From Wohlfahrtiimonas larvae_A (GTDB lineage Bacteria > Pseudomonadota > Gammaproteobacteria > Cardiobacteriales > Wohlfahrtiimonadaceae), in NCBI GenBank assembly GCA_040394195.1, contig JBEBSR010000001.1:62001-126000 (forward strand): DNA of 64,000 bases, in the 5' to 3' direction. The notes under the pieces are model-generated. The model did not search any database. It saw only the letters and a program-made list of their open reading frames with translations, and had not been told where the DNA came from. Both the position numbers and the translations under genes were made by a program. Shown here in pieces: positions 52,677-61,360 of the stretch (positions within the stretch are counted from its first letter, which is position 1; each line of letters opens with the position of its first letter).

Positions 52677-53210
52677 ATGAAAAATACGCTTATTACATTG
52701 GCCGAAATTCATTATGATTTGGGACTCATCGGGCACAATGAATATTGTGAACGCATCGACGTGGCACTTTGGTTGTCAGGGCAATATGACTCTGAAGATC
52801 CGAGAGAGTTGCCACAAGGTTATCCTGCAATCCAACAAGAAATACTCAAAATCCAAGGCAATAGCAGAGTTTTAACGCATCCGCAAACGCAAGAAAAATT
52901 CCTATGTATGGGTTATTGGATTTTCACTAAAGCAGAAGCTGAATCTTATCCATCTGTGCCTTTTGGTTACTATAAAAATCCTAAGCAACAATGGCCGAAA
53001 TTGGATCCTTATACTGGTCGCGTTTATCAGGCAAAGTATCAAGAAAATGTGCAACAGCGCTTATCCAAAGCAGATCTAGAAAGACTTTGGACAGATGAAT
53101 ACCTCAAAAGTTTATGCCGTGAAATTACCGTTTGGTATCAAGAGCAATTCAGATCGTACACATTTCCTGTGCGCAATCACATGAGAATGCCTAAAAATCC
53201 AATTCAGTAA
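52677..53210 (+). CDS. Hypothetical protein
   Basis: 177 residues from ATG 52677; the frame extends to a TTG at 52623, and neither has a strong ribosome site. It is soluble with many aromatic and proline residues (FGYYKNPKQQWPKLDPYTGRVYQAKY) and a helical tail (LERLWTDEYLKSLCREITVWYQEQF). No family recognised. It ends about 18 bp before the terminator of the convergent cysteine transporter operon. Confidence 0.6.
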   Translation: MKNTLITLAEIHYDLGLIGHNEYCERIDVALWLSGQYDSEDPRELPQGYPAIQQEILKIQGNSRVLTHPQTQEKFLCMGYWIFTKAEAESYPSVPFGYYKNPKQQWPKLDPYTGRVYQAKYQENVQQRLSKADLERLWTDEYLKSLCREITVWYQEQFRSYTFPVRNHMRMPKNPIQ

Positions 53211-53227
53211 CTACAAAAATTCCCCAT

Positions 53228-53257
53228 AAAAAAACGCCCAGTTTGGGGAAACTGGGC
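53228..53257 (-). terminator. Intrinsic terminator of the cysK-transporter operon
   Basis: GCCCAGTTT (53236-53244), loop GGGG and AAACTGGGC (53249-53257); the minus strand ends in seven T. It follows the binding-protein gene and closes the operon. Confidence 0.9.
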
Positions 53258-53294
53258 AAAATTCGAGAAAGAGAAAGAGAACTTATAGTTATTA

Positions 53295-54143
53295 TTATTC
53301 TTGAGTGAGGTTGCTTGCATCAATCACGATATTATCTGGATTGATGTTGTCCCCATAAAATGATTTCATTGATTTATCATACGCTTGGTGGAAAAACTCT
53401 TGGCTTTGTAATGTTGTGATTTCAGCATTCAACCAATCCAACAATGCTTTGTTACCTTTTTTAACTGCTGGCGCGATCACATCTTCTGGGCCAATCACTT
53501 GCACAGATACATCAAATTCAGGGTTATTTTTCGCCCATGCATATAACATTGTATTGTCATGCGCTAATGCTGCTGCGCGGCCATCTTTCAATGCTGCAAA
53601 TGCTTCTGAGTTATGATCATATTTTTGTAACTGCACATTCGGGTGATTCTTTTCAAAGTAAGTTTCAGCTGTTGTACCTTTATTTACGATCAATACTTTG
53701 CCATCCAAATCTTTCACATCAGTAATAGATGCTTTATTTGGAGAAACTAAACCAATAGCAACTTTCATATATGGCTTTGCAAAGTCCACTTGTTCAGTGC
53801 GCTCTGGCGTTACAGTAAAGTTTGCCAATGTGATGTCCACTTTATTCGCATTCAAAACGTTGATGCGGTTTTGCGCTTCTGTTAATACAAATGTTACTTT
53901 GTTTTCATCACCAAATAGTGCTTTACCTAAGTGTTTTGCTAATTCGATGTCATAGCCTTGGCTTTTGCCTTCTCTATCCACATAGCCAAACGGTGGCTTA
54001 TCGCTGAATACTGCGATGCGTAATTCACCACGATCTTTCACTTCTTGTAAGCTGTTGTCCACTTCTTGCGCTAACGCAGATGAAGAAAATAGTGCTGATA
54101 AACCTAACAATGCGACTGATGCTGACTTTTTAAAACTAAACAT
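53295..54143 (-). CDS. Amino acid ABC transporter binding protein, CjaA/cysteine-binding type
   Basis: Family 3 solute-binding protein of 282 residues with a signal peptide ending ALA, then RGELRIAVFSDKPPFGYVD, QGYDIELAKHLGKALFGDENKV, ANFTVTPERTEQVDFAKPYM and VIAPAVKKGNKAL. From memory these resemble Campylobacter CjaA, a cysteine-binding protein, more than the glutamine or cystine proteins of enterics. Genomic linkage with cysK and a CymR-like regulator supports cysteine as substrate. It is the last gene of the operon. Confidence 0.82.
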   Translation of the reverse strand: MFSFKKSASVALLGLSALFSSSALAQEVDNSLQEVKDRGELRIAVFSDKPPFGYVDREGKSQGYDIELAKHLGKALFGDENKVTFVLTEAQNRINVLNANKVDITLANFTVTPERTEQVDFAKPYMKVAIGLVSPNKASITDVKDLDGKVLIVNKGTTAETYFEKNHPNVQLQKYDHNSEAFAALKDGRAAALAHDNTMLYAWAKNNPEFDVSVQVIGPEDVIAPAVKKGNKALLDWLNAEITTLQSQEFFHQAYDKSMKSFYGDNINPDNIVIDASNLTQE

Positions 54144-54206
54144 GACAATCCTTCCTTTTTTATAATTAATAATTGACTAACTACTAAACAAATAAATTTT
54201 GGATAC

Positions 54207-54944
54207 TTAAAAATCAAAAACGGTTAAAAACTGCTTTGCACGCTCTGTTTTTGGTGCTGTAAAAAACATCTCTGGCTGAGCCATTTCCACAATATTGCCT
54301 TGATCCATGAATACAATGCGATCCGCAACTCTGCGAGCAAAGTTCAATTCGTGCGTGACAATTAACATCGTCATGCCTTGCTTTGCTAAGCCTTGAATCA
54401 CTTCCAATACTTCTCGCACCATTTCAGGATCAAGTGATGCTGTCACTTCATCAAAGAGCATAATTTCAGGATTCATACAGAGCGCTCTCACAATCGCAAT
54501 GCGCTGTTTTTGTCCGCCTGATAATTCTCTTGGATAAGCATTTTTACGATCGAATAAGCCAACTCGCGTTAATAGCTCATCCACTTGTTTCATTACTTCT
54601 GCTTTATCACGTTTTTGGACTTTCAAAGGGCCAAGCAGAATATTTTCTAACACTGTCATGTTTGGGAAGAGATCATAACTTTGAAACACCATCCCAATTT
54701 TTTGTCGCACATTGATCCAATTCATTTTAGGTTGATTTAGCTCTTCATCATCCAATTGAATTGAACCACTATCTATTTTTTCTAAACCATTCAAACAGCG
54801 TAAGAATGTCGATTTACCGCAACCAGAAGGCCCAAGAATCACAACCACTTCACCTTTCTTCACAGCCAAATCAATGCCATTTAAAATGGTGCGCTCTGAG
54901 AAAGTTTTAGTGAGCTTGCCAACATTTAATAAAACATCTGACAT
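54207..54944 (-). CDS. Amino acid (cysteine) ABC transporter ATP-binding protein
   Basis: A 245-residue polar amino acid transporter ATPase: Walker A GPSGCGKST, signature LSGGQKQRIAIVRAL, Walker B IMLFDEVTASLDPEMV and H-loop VTHELNFARRVADR. Its length and GlnQ-like sequence fit the family. AAGGA precedes the ATG; a 63-bp gap separates it from the binding-protein gene. Confidence 0.9.
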   Translation of the reverse strand: MSDVLLNVGKLTKTFSERTILNGIDLAVKKGEVVVILGPSGCGKSTFLRCLNGLEKIDSGSIQLDDEELNQPKMNWINVRQKIGMVFQSYDLFPNMTVLENILLGPLKVQKRDKAEVMKQVDELLTRVGLFDRKNAYPRELSGGQKQRIAIVRALCMNPEIMLFDEVTASLDPEMVREVLEVIQGLAKQGMTMLIVTHELNFARRVADRIVFMDQGNIVEMAQPEMFFTAPKTERAKQFLTVFDF

Positions 54945-54953
54945 TCTGTATCC

Positions 54954-55631
54954 TTATTGACCTGATTTGCGTGTTAAAAAGGTTGCTAATTTTGAGAGCG
55001 GATAACAAATCAAGAAGAAGATCAGTAAAATCACGCCATAAATCCAAAATGGTGCCATTGGGTTATTCATCATCGTTGCGTATTCAATGATCTCTTTACC
55101 CACTTTTGTGATGTCTTGTACGCCAATCAAAACCAATAGCGATGTTGTCATTACGATGCGGGAAGAGAGATTTAATGTCGCAGGTAATGCTCGCTGAAAA
55201 GCTTGAGGTAGCAAAACATATCTAAAGAGTTGAACGTTATTTAATCCTATGGCTTGCGCTGATTCTCGTTGATGCTTCGGAATCGAAATGATTGCACCAC
55301 GAATGATGTCGCTCATTTCCGCAGCACCCCAGAATGTGAATGCAATGATACCAACTGCTCGCCCACTGATATTAATCTTTAAATCTGTGGGGAAAATGTA
55401 ATACAACAAATAGAGTAAAACTAATGTTGGTAATACACGCACAATCTCAAGGTAAATCCTGAACACAGTACGAATGAACCAGTTATTGGAAGTGCGAAGC
55501 ACGCCAAAGATTGTGCCTAAAATCACGCTCAAAACAATTGAGATCAACGCGACTTCTAATGTGAAATAGAGCCCGCTTGCTAATCGCTTAACGGTGATCC
55601 AATCCAGAATATCAAGACCCAAATTCTGCAT
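54954..55631 (-). CDS. Amino acid (cysteine) ABC transporter permease 1
   Basis: HisM/GlnP-type permease, about 225 residues with five helices and an EAA-type loop (RESAQAIGLNNVQLFRYVLLPQAF). The ATG at 55631 has GAGGG 7 nt upstream; an ATG at 55652 is also in frame and would overlap the upstream permease gene by 41 bp. The operon encodes two permeases, so a heterodimeric channel is expected. Confidence 0.88.
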   Translation of the reverse strand: MQNLGLDILDWITVKRLASGLYFTLEVALISIVLSVILGTIFGVLRTSNNWFIRTVFRIYLEIVRVLPTLVLLYLLYYIFPTDLKINISGRAVGIIAFTFWGAAEMSDIIRGAIISIPKHQRESAQAIGLNNVQLFRYVLLPQAFQRALPATLNLSSRIVMTTSLLVLIGVQDITKVGKEIIEYATMMNNPMAPFWIYGVILLIFFLICYPLSKLATFLTRKSGQ

Positions 55632-56274
55632 AGCGCACCCTCTTTTCCACATAAGACAAGATCATCGTAAATGGTAAAATCACAATCACATATGCAATCA
55701 CTAATAACAGTAAGTTCTCATTCGTATGACCAACATTACTGATGTAATTCACCACAACTGTTGTAATATCTGTTCCTGCAATTGCAGTGAATACAGATGT
55801 TTCTTTAAATAAGAAAATACAGTTCGCACCAAGTGCTGGAATACAATATGAAAATGCTTGTGGCAATATGATGTAACGAATCATCTGTAATCGATTCAAA
55901 CCAATGGCTTTACCTGAATCAAACTGTGATTTCGCAACCGATTCAATCCCGCCTTTAAATGCTTCAGCCATATAAGCACCGCCTAAAAGCGATAAGCCTA
56001 ATAATGCGGTTGTTTCAAAACTTAAAACTATGCCAAAAGCACGTGGTAAGCCAAAATACAGGAAGAAAAGATGCAGCAATAATGGCGTATTTCTAAAAAA
56101 TGCCACATAACCTTGGGCAATCCGAGCGATGATTGGTAAGCGATAGAAAATCACTAAACTTAATATCACGCCCAAAATGATTGCACTCACGATCCCAAAA
56201 ACCGAGATCTTTAATGTGAGCCATAGAGCTTTCTCTAATGTTGGCAATACTTTAACAATGTACGAAAAATCCAT
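55612..56274 (-). CDS. Amino acid (cysteine) ABC transporter permease 2
   Basis: 220 residues, a HisQ/M-type permease with five helices; the ATPase-contact loop is FDSGKAIGLNRLQMIRYIILPQAF. It overlaps the next permease gene by about 20 bp, and its tail codes for the ribosome site of that gene. The upstream sequence is a poor Shine-Dalgarno; translation may depend on cysK 26 bp upstream. Confidence 0.88.
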   Translation of the reverse strand: MDFSYIVKVLPTLEKALWLTLKISVFGIVSAIILGVILSLVIFYRLPIIARIAQGYVAFFRNTPLLLHLFFLYFGLPRAFGIVLSFETTALLGLSLLGGAYMAEAFKGGIESVAKSQFDSGKAIGLNRLQMIRYIILPQAFSYCIPALGANCIFLFKETSVFTAIAGTDITTVVVNYISNVGHTNENLLLLVIAYVIVILPFTMILSYVEKRVRYAEFGS

Positions 56275-56300
56275 GGCTCTGCTTTATCTTCTATATGTAA

Positions 56301-57236
56301 TTATCTTTTTTCAAATAATGGTGTTGAAAGATATTTTTCACCGCTATCTGGCAAAATCACCACAATGTTTTTGCCTTTGTTTTCAGGGCGTTTTGCTAAT
56401 TCTAATGCTGCACTCAATGCTGCACTTGAAGAGATACCAATCAGCAAACCTTCTGTGCCTGCTACAACTGGCGCAACAGAGAATGCATCGCTGTCTGATA
56501 CTGTGATCACTTCATCATAAATTTTAGTATCTAAAGTTTCAGGAACGAACCCTGCACCAATGCCTTGGATTTTATGTGGACCAGCAACGCCTTTCGATAA
56601 AATTGGAGAAGATTCAGGCTCAATTGCCACAACTTTGATATTCGGATTTTGCTTTTTCAAGTAAGCGCCAGTACCTGAAATCGTACCGCCTGTACCAATG
56701 CCAGCCACTAAAATATCCACTTGGCCATTTGTATCATTCCAAATTTCTGGGCCTGTTGTTGCCTCATGTGCAGCTGGGTTTGCAGCGTTTACGAATTGAC
56801 CTAAGATCACGCCATTTGCAATTTCTTTAGATAATTCTTCAGCTTTTGCAATTGCGCCCTTCATACCTTTTGCGCCTTCTGTTAAAATCAACTCTGCACC
56901 ATAAGCTTGTAATAAATTACGGCGCTCAATGCTCATTGTTTCTGGCATTGTTAAAATGATGCGGTAGCCTTTCGCAGATGCAACAGATGCTAAACCAATG
57001 CCTGTGTTGCCACTCGTTGGCTCAATGATGACAGAACCTTCTTTAAGAATGCCTGCTTTTTCTGCTGTTTCAACCATAGCTAACGCAATGCGATCTTTCA
57101 CACTGCCAGCTGGGTTCAAATATTCTAATTTAGCAATCAAAGGTGTTTCTAAACCTTCATGCTGAGAGAAGCGGTTCAATTTTAATAGTGGCGTGTTACC
57201 GATTAAATCAGTTAAACTCTCATAAATTTTTGTCAT
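56301..57236 (-). CDS. cysK: Cysteine synthase A (O-acetylserine sulfhydrylase)
   Basis: A PLP enzyme making L-cysteine from O-acetylserine and sulfide. From ATG 57236 (AAGGAAGAG upstream) it has 311 residues. Lys47 in NPAGSVKDRIA binds PLP; EPTSGNTGIGLA and AGIGTGGTISGTG bind substrate and phosphate. It heads the operon that encodes a CjaA-like cysteine uptake system and is divergent from a Rrf2/CymR-like regulator. The frame is open upstream to 57344, but an extension would cross the divergent promoter and was rejected. Confidence 0.96.
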   Translation of the reverse strand: MTKIYESLTDLIGNTPLLKLNRFSQHEGLETPLIAKLEYLNPAGSVKDRIALAMVETAEKAGILKEGSVIIEPTSGNTGIGLASVASAKGYRIILTMPETMSIERRNLLQAYGAELILTEGAKGMKGAIAKAEELSKEIANGVILGQFVNAANPAAHEATTGPEIWNDTNGQVDILVAGIGTGGTISGTGAYLKKQNPNIKVVAIEPESSPILSKGVAGPHKIQGIGAGFVPETLDTKIYDEVITVSDSDAFSVAPVVAGTEGLLIGISSSAALSAALELAKRPENKGKNIVVILPDSGEKYLSTPLFEKR

Positions 57237-57313
57237 TGTTCTCTTCCTTCTAACATTTTTAACTTGATTCTCAATTAACATACTTTTAATATATGCTTTG
57301 TATGTCTTATAAA

Positions 57314-57332
57314 TTATCAGAGAATTTGATAA
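57314..57332. promoter_or_regulatory. Candidate operator between cysK and the Rrf2 regulator gene
   Basis: TTATCA (57314-57319), 7 nt and TGATAA (57327-57332) form an inverted repeat in the 129-bp divergent gap. It could bind the adjacent Rrf2-type regulator. No proof beyond symmetry and position. Confidence 0.35.
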
Positions 57333-57365
57333 ACTGTCAATCAATATTTATGTAAGAAGGTGAAA

Positions 57366-57806
57366 ATGAAACTATCAGCAAAATCACGTTACGCTTTAGC
57401 CTCAGTCACAAAGATGGCAATGGCATATGATTCCAAAGAAACGATGACAATTTTAGAGATCGCAACAGACCTCAATATTTCCAAAATTTATCTAGAACGC
57501 GTCTTCTCACAACTTAAACAAGGCAATGTGGTTTCCGCCATTAAAGGCGCACAAGGCGGCTATTTTTTAACAAAATCCCCTGATCAAATCACAGTATATG
57601 ATGTTTTATCCAGTGTTGAACCTGCTTTGTTTGAAGAAAATGAAAAAACTGTCGAAGAAATCGCTCCAAAAATCGAACAAGCACTACAAAAACAAGTTTA
57701 TATTCGCTTAGATGAAGCATTAAAAGCGAGCTTGAGCACAGTGAGCTTGGCAGATTTAGCTGAAGATGCACAAAAAGATGATGATAATTACATGTATTAC
57801 TTATAA
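57366..57806 (+). CDS. Rrf2-family regulator, CymR-like
   Basis: 146 residues from ATG 57366 (AGAAGG at 5 nt; a GTG two codons earlier overlaps it). The winged helix is MKLSAKSRYALASV, LEIATDLNISKIYLERVFSQLK and SAIKGAQGGYFLTKSPDQITVYDVL. The three cysteines that hold the iron-sulfur cluster in IscR or NsrR are absent; the protein has no Cys. It ends in DDDNYMYYL, close to the C-terminus I recall for B. subtilis CymR, a cysteine-metabolism repressor that partners with CysK. The gene lies divergent to cysK, which supports a CymR-like role. Confidence 0.82.
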   Translation: MKLSAKSRYALASVTKMAMAYDSKETMTILEIATDLNISKIYLERVFSQLKQGNVVSAIKGAQGGYFLTKSPDQITVYDVLSSVEPALFEENEKTVEEIAPKIEQALQKQVYIRLDEALKASLSTVSLADLAEDAQKDDDNYMYYL

Positions 57807-57927
57807 ATAAATATTTAATATTTTATGTAATAGCTTTGTTTTATGGATGACAATATAATTAAACGCATTACAATGAGGATTAGTCTCATACTTTTATAAA
57901 CACTAATTGTGACATCAAGAGGATTAA

Positions 57928-59334
57928 ATGCGTAAAGAAGTTGACCTACTCGGCAGTAAAGAGATTTCCAGCGATTGCTACTACGGCATTCATACACAAC
58001 GAGCAATTGATAACTTTAAAATTTCATCTCAAACTATCAATGATATGCCTGAAATCATTCGCGGCATGGCATTGACAAAGAAAGCTGTTGCTTTAGCAAA
58101 TAAATCATTACACATTTTGGATCCAAAGGTTGCAGATGCAATCGTTAAAGCATGTGATTTAATCTTAAAAGATGATCGCTGCTTGGATCAATTCCCTATT
58201 GATGCATTCCAAGGTGGTGCTGGTACTTCTGTAAACATGAACAGTAATGAAGTCATCGCTAACCTTGCATTAGAAACTTTGGGTCATGAAAAAGGTCAAT
58301 ATGACATCATCAACCCAAATAATCATGTGAATATGTCGCAATCTACGAATGATGCTTATCCTTCAGGCTTGCGTTTAGCGTTCTATGAAAAAATGCATAC
58401 TTTGATTGCAGGTTTAATTTATTTAAAAGCTGGCATCGATGCAAAAGCAAAAGAGTTTGATAGCGTATTAAAAATGGGTCGTACACAATTGCAAGATGCT
58501 GTGCCAATGAGCGTTGGCCAAGAATTCAATGCATTTTCTGCAATGTTGGGCAATGAAATTGTGGCATTGAAACAATCTACAGATGCATTGTTAACATTCA
58601 ACTTGGGTGCAACAGCGATTGGTTCTGGCATCAATACACCAGAAAATTATCCTGAAACAGTTGTGAAGCACTTATCTGAATTGATGGCGAAAGAGTGCAA
58701 ATCAGCACCTGATTTATTCTCAGCAACTTATGATTGCTCTGACTTTGTGACATTGCATGCAGGCTTGAAGCGCTGTGCGATTCGTTTAGGCAAAATCTGT
58801 AATGATCTTCGCTTATTAGCATCTGGCCCACGTACAGCATTGAAAGAGTTAAACTTACCTGAGTTACAAGCAGGTAGCTCAATCATGCCTGCTAAAGTGA
58901 ATCCTGTGATTCCTGAAGTTGTGAATCAAGTGTGCTTTAAAGTTATGGGTAATGATGTGACTGTTTCTATGGCTGCAGATGCTGCACAATTGCAGTTGAA
59001 CGTTATGGAGCCAGTATTAGTTCAAGCATTGTATGAATCCATTTCTTTATTGAATAACAGCTGCTATAACTTACGTGATCGTTGTATTGATGGCATCACT
59101 GTAAACGCTGACCGTTGCCGTGAACATGTTTTGAATTCTATCGGCATCATCACTTACTTAACGCCAGTGATCGGCCATGCTGAAGGCGATATCGTTGGTA
59201 AAATCTGTGCTGAAACAGGTAAAAGCATCAAGAAAGTTGTATTAGAACGCAACTTGATGACAGAAGCTGAATTAGATGAATTATTATCTGAAGAAAACTT
59301 GTTGCATCCACATCATGTGAAGGCAAAGTTTTAA
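57928..59334 (+). CDS. aspA: Aspartate ammonia-lyase
   Basis: It deaminates L-aspartate to fumarate and ammonia. The product has 468 residues, the family length. The superfamily signature GSSIMPAKVNP (from about residue 316) carries the catalytic flexible loop, and the N-terminal GSKEISSDCYYGIHTQRA and NMSQSTNDAYPSG segments are typical of AspA rather than fumarase C. The ATG at 57928 is preceded by AAGAGG. It is a single-gene unit with its own terminator and would feed fumarate to respiration or the TCA cycle. Confidence 0.96.
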   Translation: MRKEVDLLGSKEISSDCYYGIHTQRAIDNFKISSQTINDMPEIIRGMALTKKAVALANKSLHILDPKVADAIVKACDLILKDDRCLDQFPIDAFQGGAGTSVNMNSNEVIANLALETLGHEKGQYDIINPNNHVNMSQSTNDAYPSGLRLAFYEKMHTLIAGLIYLKAGIDAKAKEFDSVLKMGRTQLQDAVPMSVGQEFNAFSAMLGNEIVALKQSTDALLTFNLGATAIGSGINTPENYPETVVKHLSELMAKECKSAPDLFSATYDCSDFVTLHAGLKRCAIRLGKICNDLRLLASGPRTALKELNLPELQAGSSIMPAKVNPVIPEVVNQVCFKVMGNDVTVSMAADAAQLQLNVMEPVLVQALYESISLLNNSCYNLRDRCIDGITVNADRCREHVLNSIGIITYLTPVIGHAEGDIVGKICAETGKSIKKVVLERNLMTEAELDELLSEENLLHPHHVKAKF

Positions 59335-59358
59335 GCTAATCATTGTATAAAATGAAGT

Positions 59359-59394
59359 AAATAAGCCCTATCATTAGATAGGGTTTATTTTATT
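59359..59394. terminator. Bidirectional intrinsic terminator after aspA
   Basis: AAATAAGCCCTATC, loop ATTA and GATAGGGTTTATTT (59377-59390) form a 14-bp stem with one G-U pair. It overlaps the end of the convergent eutP and probably serves both. Confidence 0.85.
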
Positions 59395-59837
59395 TCAGCA
59401 CCTAAATTTTTAAGATAATCTGCAACCATTTGTACATCATTAGGATCTTGAGTATTAATTTCAAAAAAAGGTTCATTTAAGCCACATTCCACTAATACTT
59501 TACGAACTTTAGATAAATCAACATTCGGTAGATCAACTTTAGTGATGATAGTCACGATCGTTTTATTGTTATAAATATCCAAAATGCCGCGCGGTAAACG
59601 GCAAATTTGATCCTCTGCACTGTGCACATAAATGATGATTTCAGCTTCTGTCGTCGTGCTAATCATCGCTTTATATAAATGAGGATGGCTAAAAAATTCG
59701 CCCGGCGTATCGATCCCGCCCATCAAGTTATAATCCACAGCTTGGGTTTTACGCGCCAGTTCATAATCGCCCATTAACGCATTAAAGAGCGACGTTTTAC
59801 CAACACCCACAGAGCCTACAAATACATATTTTTTCAA
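59385..59837 (-). CDS. eutP: EutP/PduV-type GTPase of a bacterial microcompartment locus
   Basis: A small P-loop protein of 150 residues encoded in Eut and Pdu loci; EutP has been linked to acetate/propionate kinase activity and PduV to compartment movement. The P-loop is GSVGVGKTSLFNAL, the switch region IDTPGEF and the specificity motif TKVDL. The start is a TTG at 59837 (reads M-K-K-Y-V-F): AAGGAG in the eutS tail sits 7 nt upstream, and no in-frame ATG lies before the P-loop. It follows eutS with a 3-bp gap. Confidence 0.9.
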   Translation of the reverse strand: MKKYVFVGSVGVGKTSLFNALMGDYELARKTQAVDYNLMGGIDTPGEFFSHPHLYKAMISTTTEAEIIIYVHSAEDQICRLPRGILDIYNNKTIVTIITKVDLPNVDLSKVRKVLVECGLNEPFFEINTQDPNDVQMVADYLKNLGAEIK

Positions 59838-59840
59838 TCA

Positions 59841-60188
59841 TTAGCTCCTTGTCAAAGGGCAAACTGTAAAGCCTAACGTTGTTTCTAGATTGCGTGTTGT
59901 TTGCATTAAAGCCTCTTCAATCGCTCCGACAGAGCCGTAAATTACTAATGCACCTGTAAAACGATCCAAGAAACCAATGCTCACATCTGCAGCTTTTGTT
60001 GCATAATCTCCTGCAATCATTGCCGTTTCGCTTGGTGTTAATGTCATAATGCCAATAGCTTCAGCACCTGGCACACCAATTTTAGTTGCCAAATCGGGTC
60101 CTGGATGTGCTATTAAATGCGCCAAAGTGACTTGTTTACCAGGCACAAACTCCTGAATAATTCGGGTAGGTGGTTTTTCAAAATCCAT
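59841..60188 (-). CDS. eutS: Microcompartment shell protein EutS
   Basis: A 115-residue single BMC-domain shell protein forming hexamers. It begins RIIQEFVPGKQVTLAHLIAHPGPDL, the permuted EutS/PduU-type N-terminus, and continues GVPGAEAIGIMTLTPSETAMIAGDYATKAADV and LVIYGSVGAIEEAL. AGGAGTC precedes the ATG. It is co-transcribed with eutJ and eutP. Confidence 0.94.
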   Translation of the reverse strand: MDFEKPPTRIIQEFVPGKQVTLAHLIAHPGPDLATKIGVPGAEAIGIMTLTPSETAMIAGDYATKAADVSIGFLDRFTGALVIYGSVGAIEEALMQTTRNLETTLGFTVCPLTRS

Positions 60189-60204
60189 ACATGACTCCTA
60201 AAAT

Positions 60205-61035
60205 CTACGATGCCTGATACGCAGCAATTGCATACGGTGTGAAAAAAATAGAATTGTCTGGCAATACAACCTGCAATTCAGGAAATTCATTTTGAAACAG
60301 GTCTCTAACACCTGGCAACATACAGCTTCCACCTGATAAATAGAGTGCTTTAATATTATGATTCATAATGTGATGGCGCGTAATATCTGCCATTTTTTCA
60401 AAAACAGGACGCACAATTGGCCAGATTTCTTTACCCGTTTTTATTTTACTCTCTTCCGCTTCTTCATAACTTTTTCGTAAGCTTCCTGCAATGGTTAATG
60501 TGACATGACGACCACCTGTTGCTTCATCGCCTGAATAGATCACTTTGCCCTGCTCTAGTATCGCGATGCCTGTTGTGCCACCACCAATATCCACGACAGC
60601 GGCTTGATCAAGCTTCAACAAATGTGCAACAGCAGAAGGTTCATCAATCACTGCTGAAACTTCTAAACCTGCTGCTTCAATAACATTCACGGAAATTTTT
60701 GGATCAGTTCCGGGTGGATATGAAGTATTGGCAGTTTTAAATTCAACATTCAATAAAGCTTCCAATTCTGCAACTTGCTTTTTAACAATTTGAATCGCTT
60801 CATGAAAATTCACCACAACACCATCACGCACTACATCTGCCCAATTTAAACGAGCCGCGATCGGGTTATTATCAGCATCCAATACAACTGAAACGATATC
60901 GCTAGTGCCTAAATCTATGCCCAATTTGAGTGATGACTTTTCTTTTATGACATCGTGATCATTATTCACAATCTTTGCGATATGGTTTAGATTATTCGCA
61001 ACCCAAGTTGGGAAATGCTGATTATCATTCTTCAT
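60205..61035 (-). CDS. eutJ: Ethanolamine utilisation protein EutJ, Hsp70-like
   Basis: The 276-residue protein has an actin/Hsp70-type ATPase core. Phosphate-binding loops are LGIDLGTSDIVSVVLD and VVDIGGGTTGIAIL, and the adenosine segment is LYLSGGSCMLPGV. EutJ and PduG-like reactivases share the fold, but the length without extra domains is that of EutJ, a putative chaperone of the compartment. It overlaps the upstream small gene by 11 bp, with GAGAGG as ribosome site. Confidence 0.92.
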   Translation of the reverse strand: MKNDNQHFPTWVANNLNHIAKIVNNDHDVIKEKSSLKLGIDLGTSDIVSVVLDADNNPIAARLNWADVVRDGVVVNFHEAIQIVKKQVAELEALLNVEFKTANTSYPPGTDPKISVNVIEAAGLEVSAVIDEPSAVAHLLKLDQAAVVDIGGGTTGIAILEQGKVIYSGDEATGGRHVTLTIAGSLRKSYEEAEESKIKTGKEIWPIVRPVFEKMADITRHHIMNHNIKALYLSGGSCMLPGVRDLFQNEFPELQVVLPDNSIFFTPYAIAAYQAS

Positions 61036-61360
61036 CTAACAACCTCTCAATCATGGCCACCAATGTTTCATCATCTATCGAGACATTTGGTAACTGTTTC
61101 TGTATGGCTTCTTTGACTTGAAAAACTAATAAATCTCGATCTGAAATAGAAAAATTTGGACGAATGCCACAAAACTTACGATAAATCTTTTTAGTCACAC
61201 GGTAATCTGTTGCTTTTAATTCAATCTTTAATTCTCTTGCAACATCATATGCTTCAGGCGTCACTAAACTGTTCTGCCTTGAATATTCCAAAACAGAACT
61301 GCCAGACTTTGCAATTTCTCGTACTTTAGCTGCCGTGATTAGCTCTTTCATACCGATCAT
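61025..61360 (-). CDS. EutQ/EutT N-terminal-like microcompartment protein
   Basis: 111 residues. The first 50 (MKELITAAKVREIAKSGSS, LVTPEAYDVARELKIEL) resemble the N-terminal segment shared by EutQ and EutT, but no cupin (EutQ) or cobalamin-transferase domain follows. The remainder is helical and ends in a possible short amphipathic helix (LVAMIERLLDEE) that could be a targeting or docking peptide. An ATG at 61360 or 61351 may be used; neither has a strong ribosome site. It is the first gene of this eut unit and faces eutR. Confidence 0.55.
   Translation of the reverse strand: MIGMKELITAAKVREIAKSGSSVLEYSRQNSLVTPEAYDVARELKIELKATDYRVTKKIYRKFCGIRPNFSISDRDLLVFQVKEAIQKQLPNVSIDDETLVAMIERLLDEE

Noticed and set aside
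57237..57344. Extension of CysK into the divergent promoter
   Set aside because: No homology, it overlaps the regulator control region, and a strong ribosome site precedes ATG 57236.
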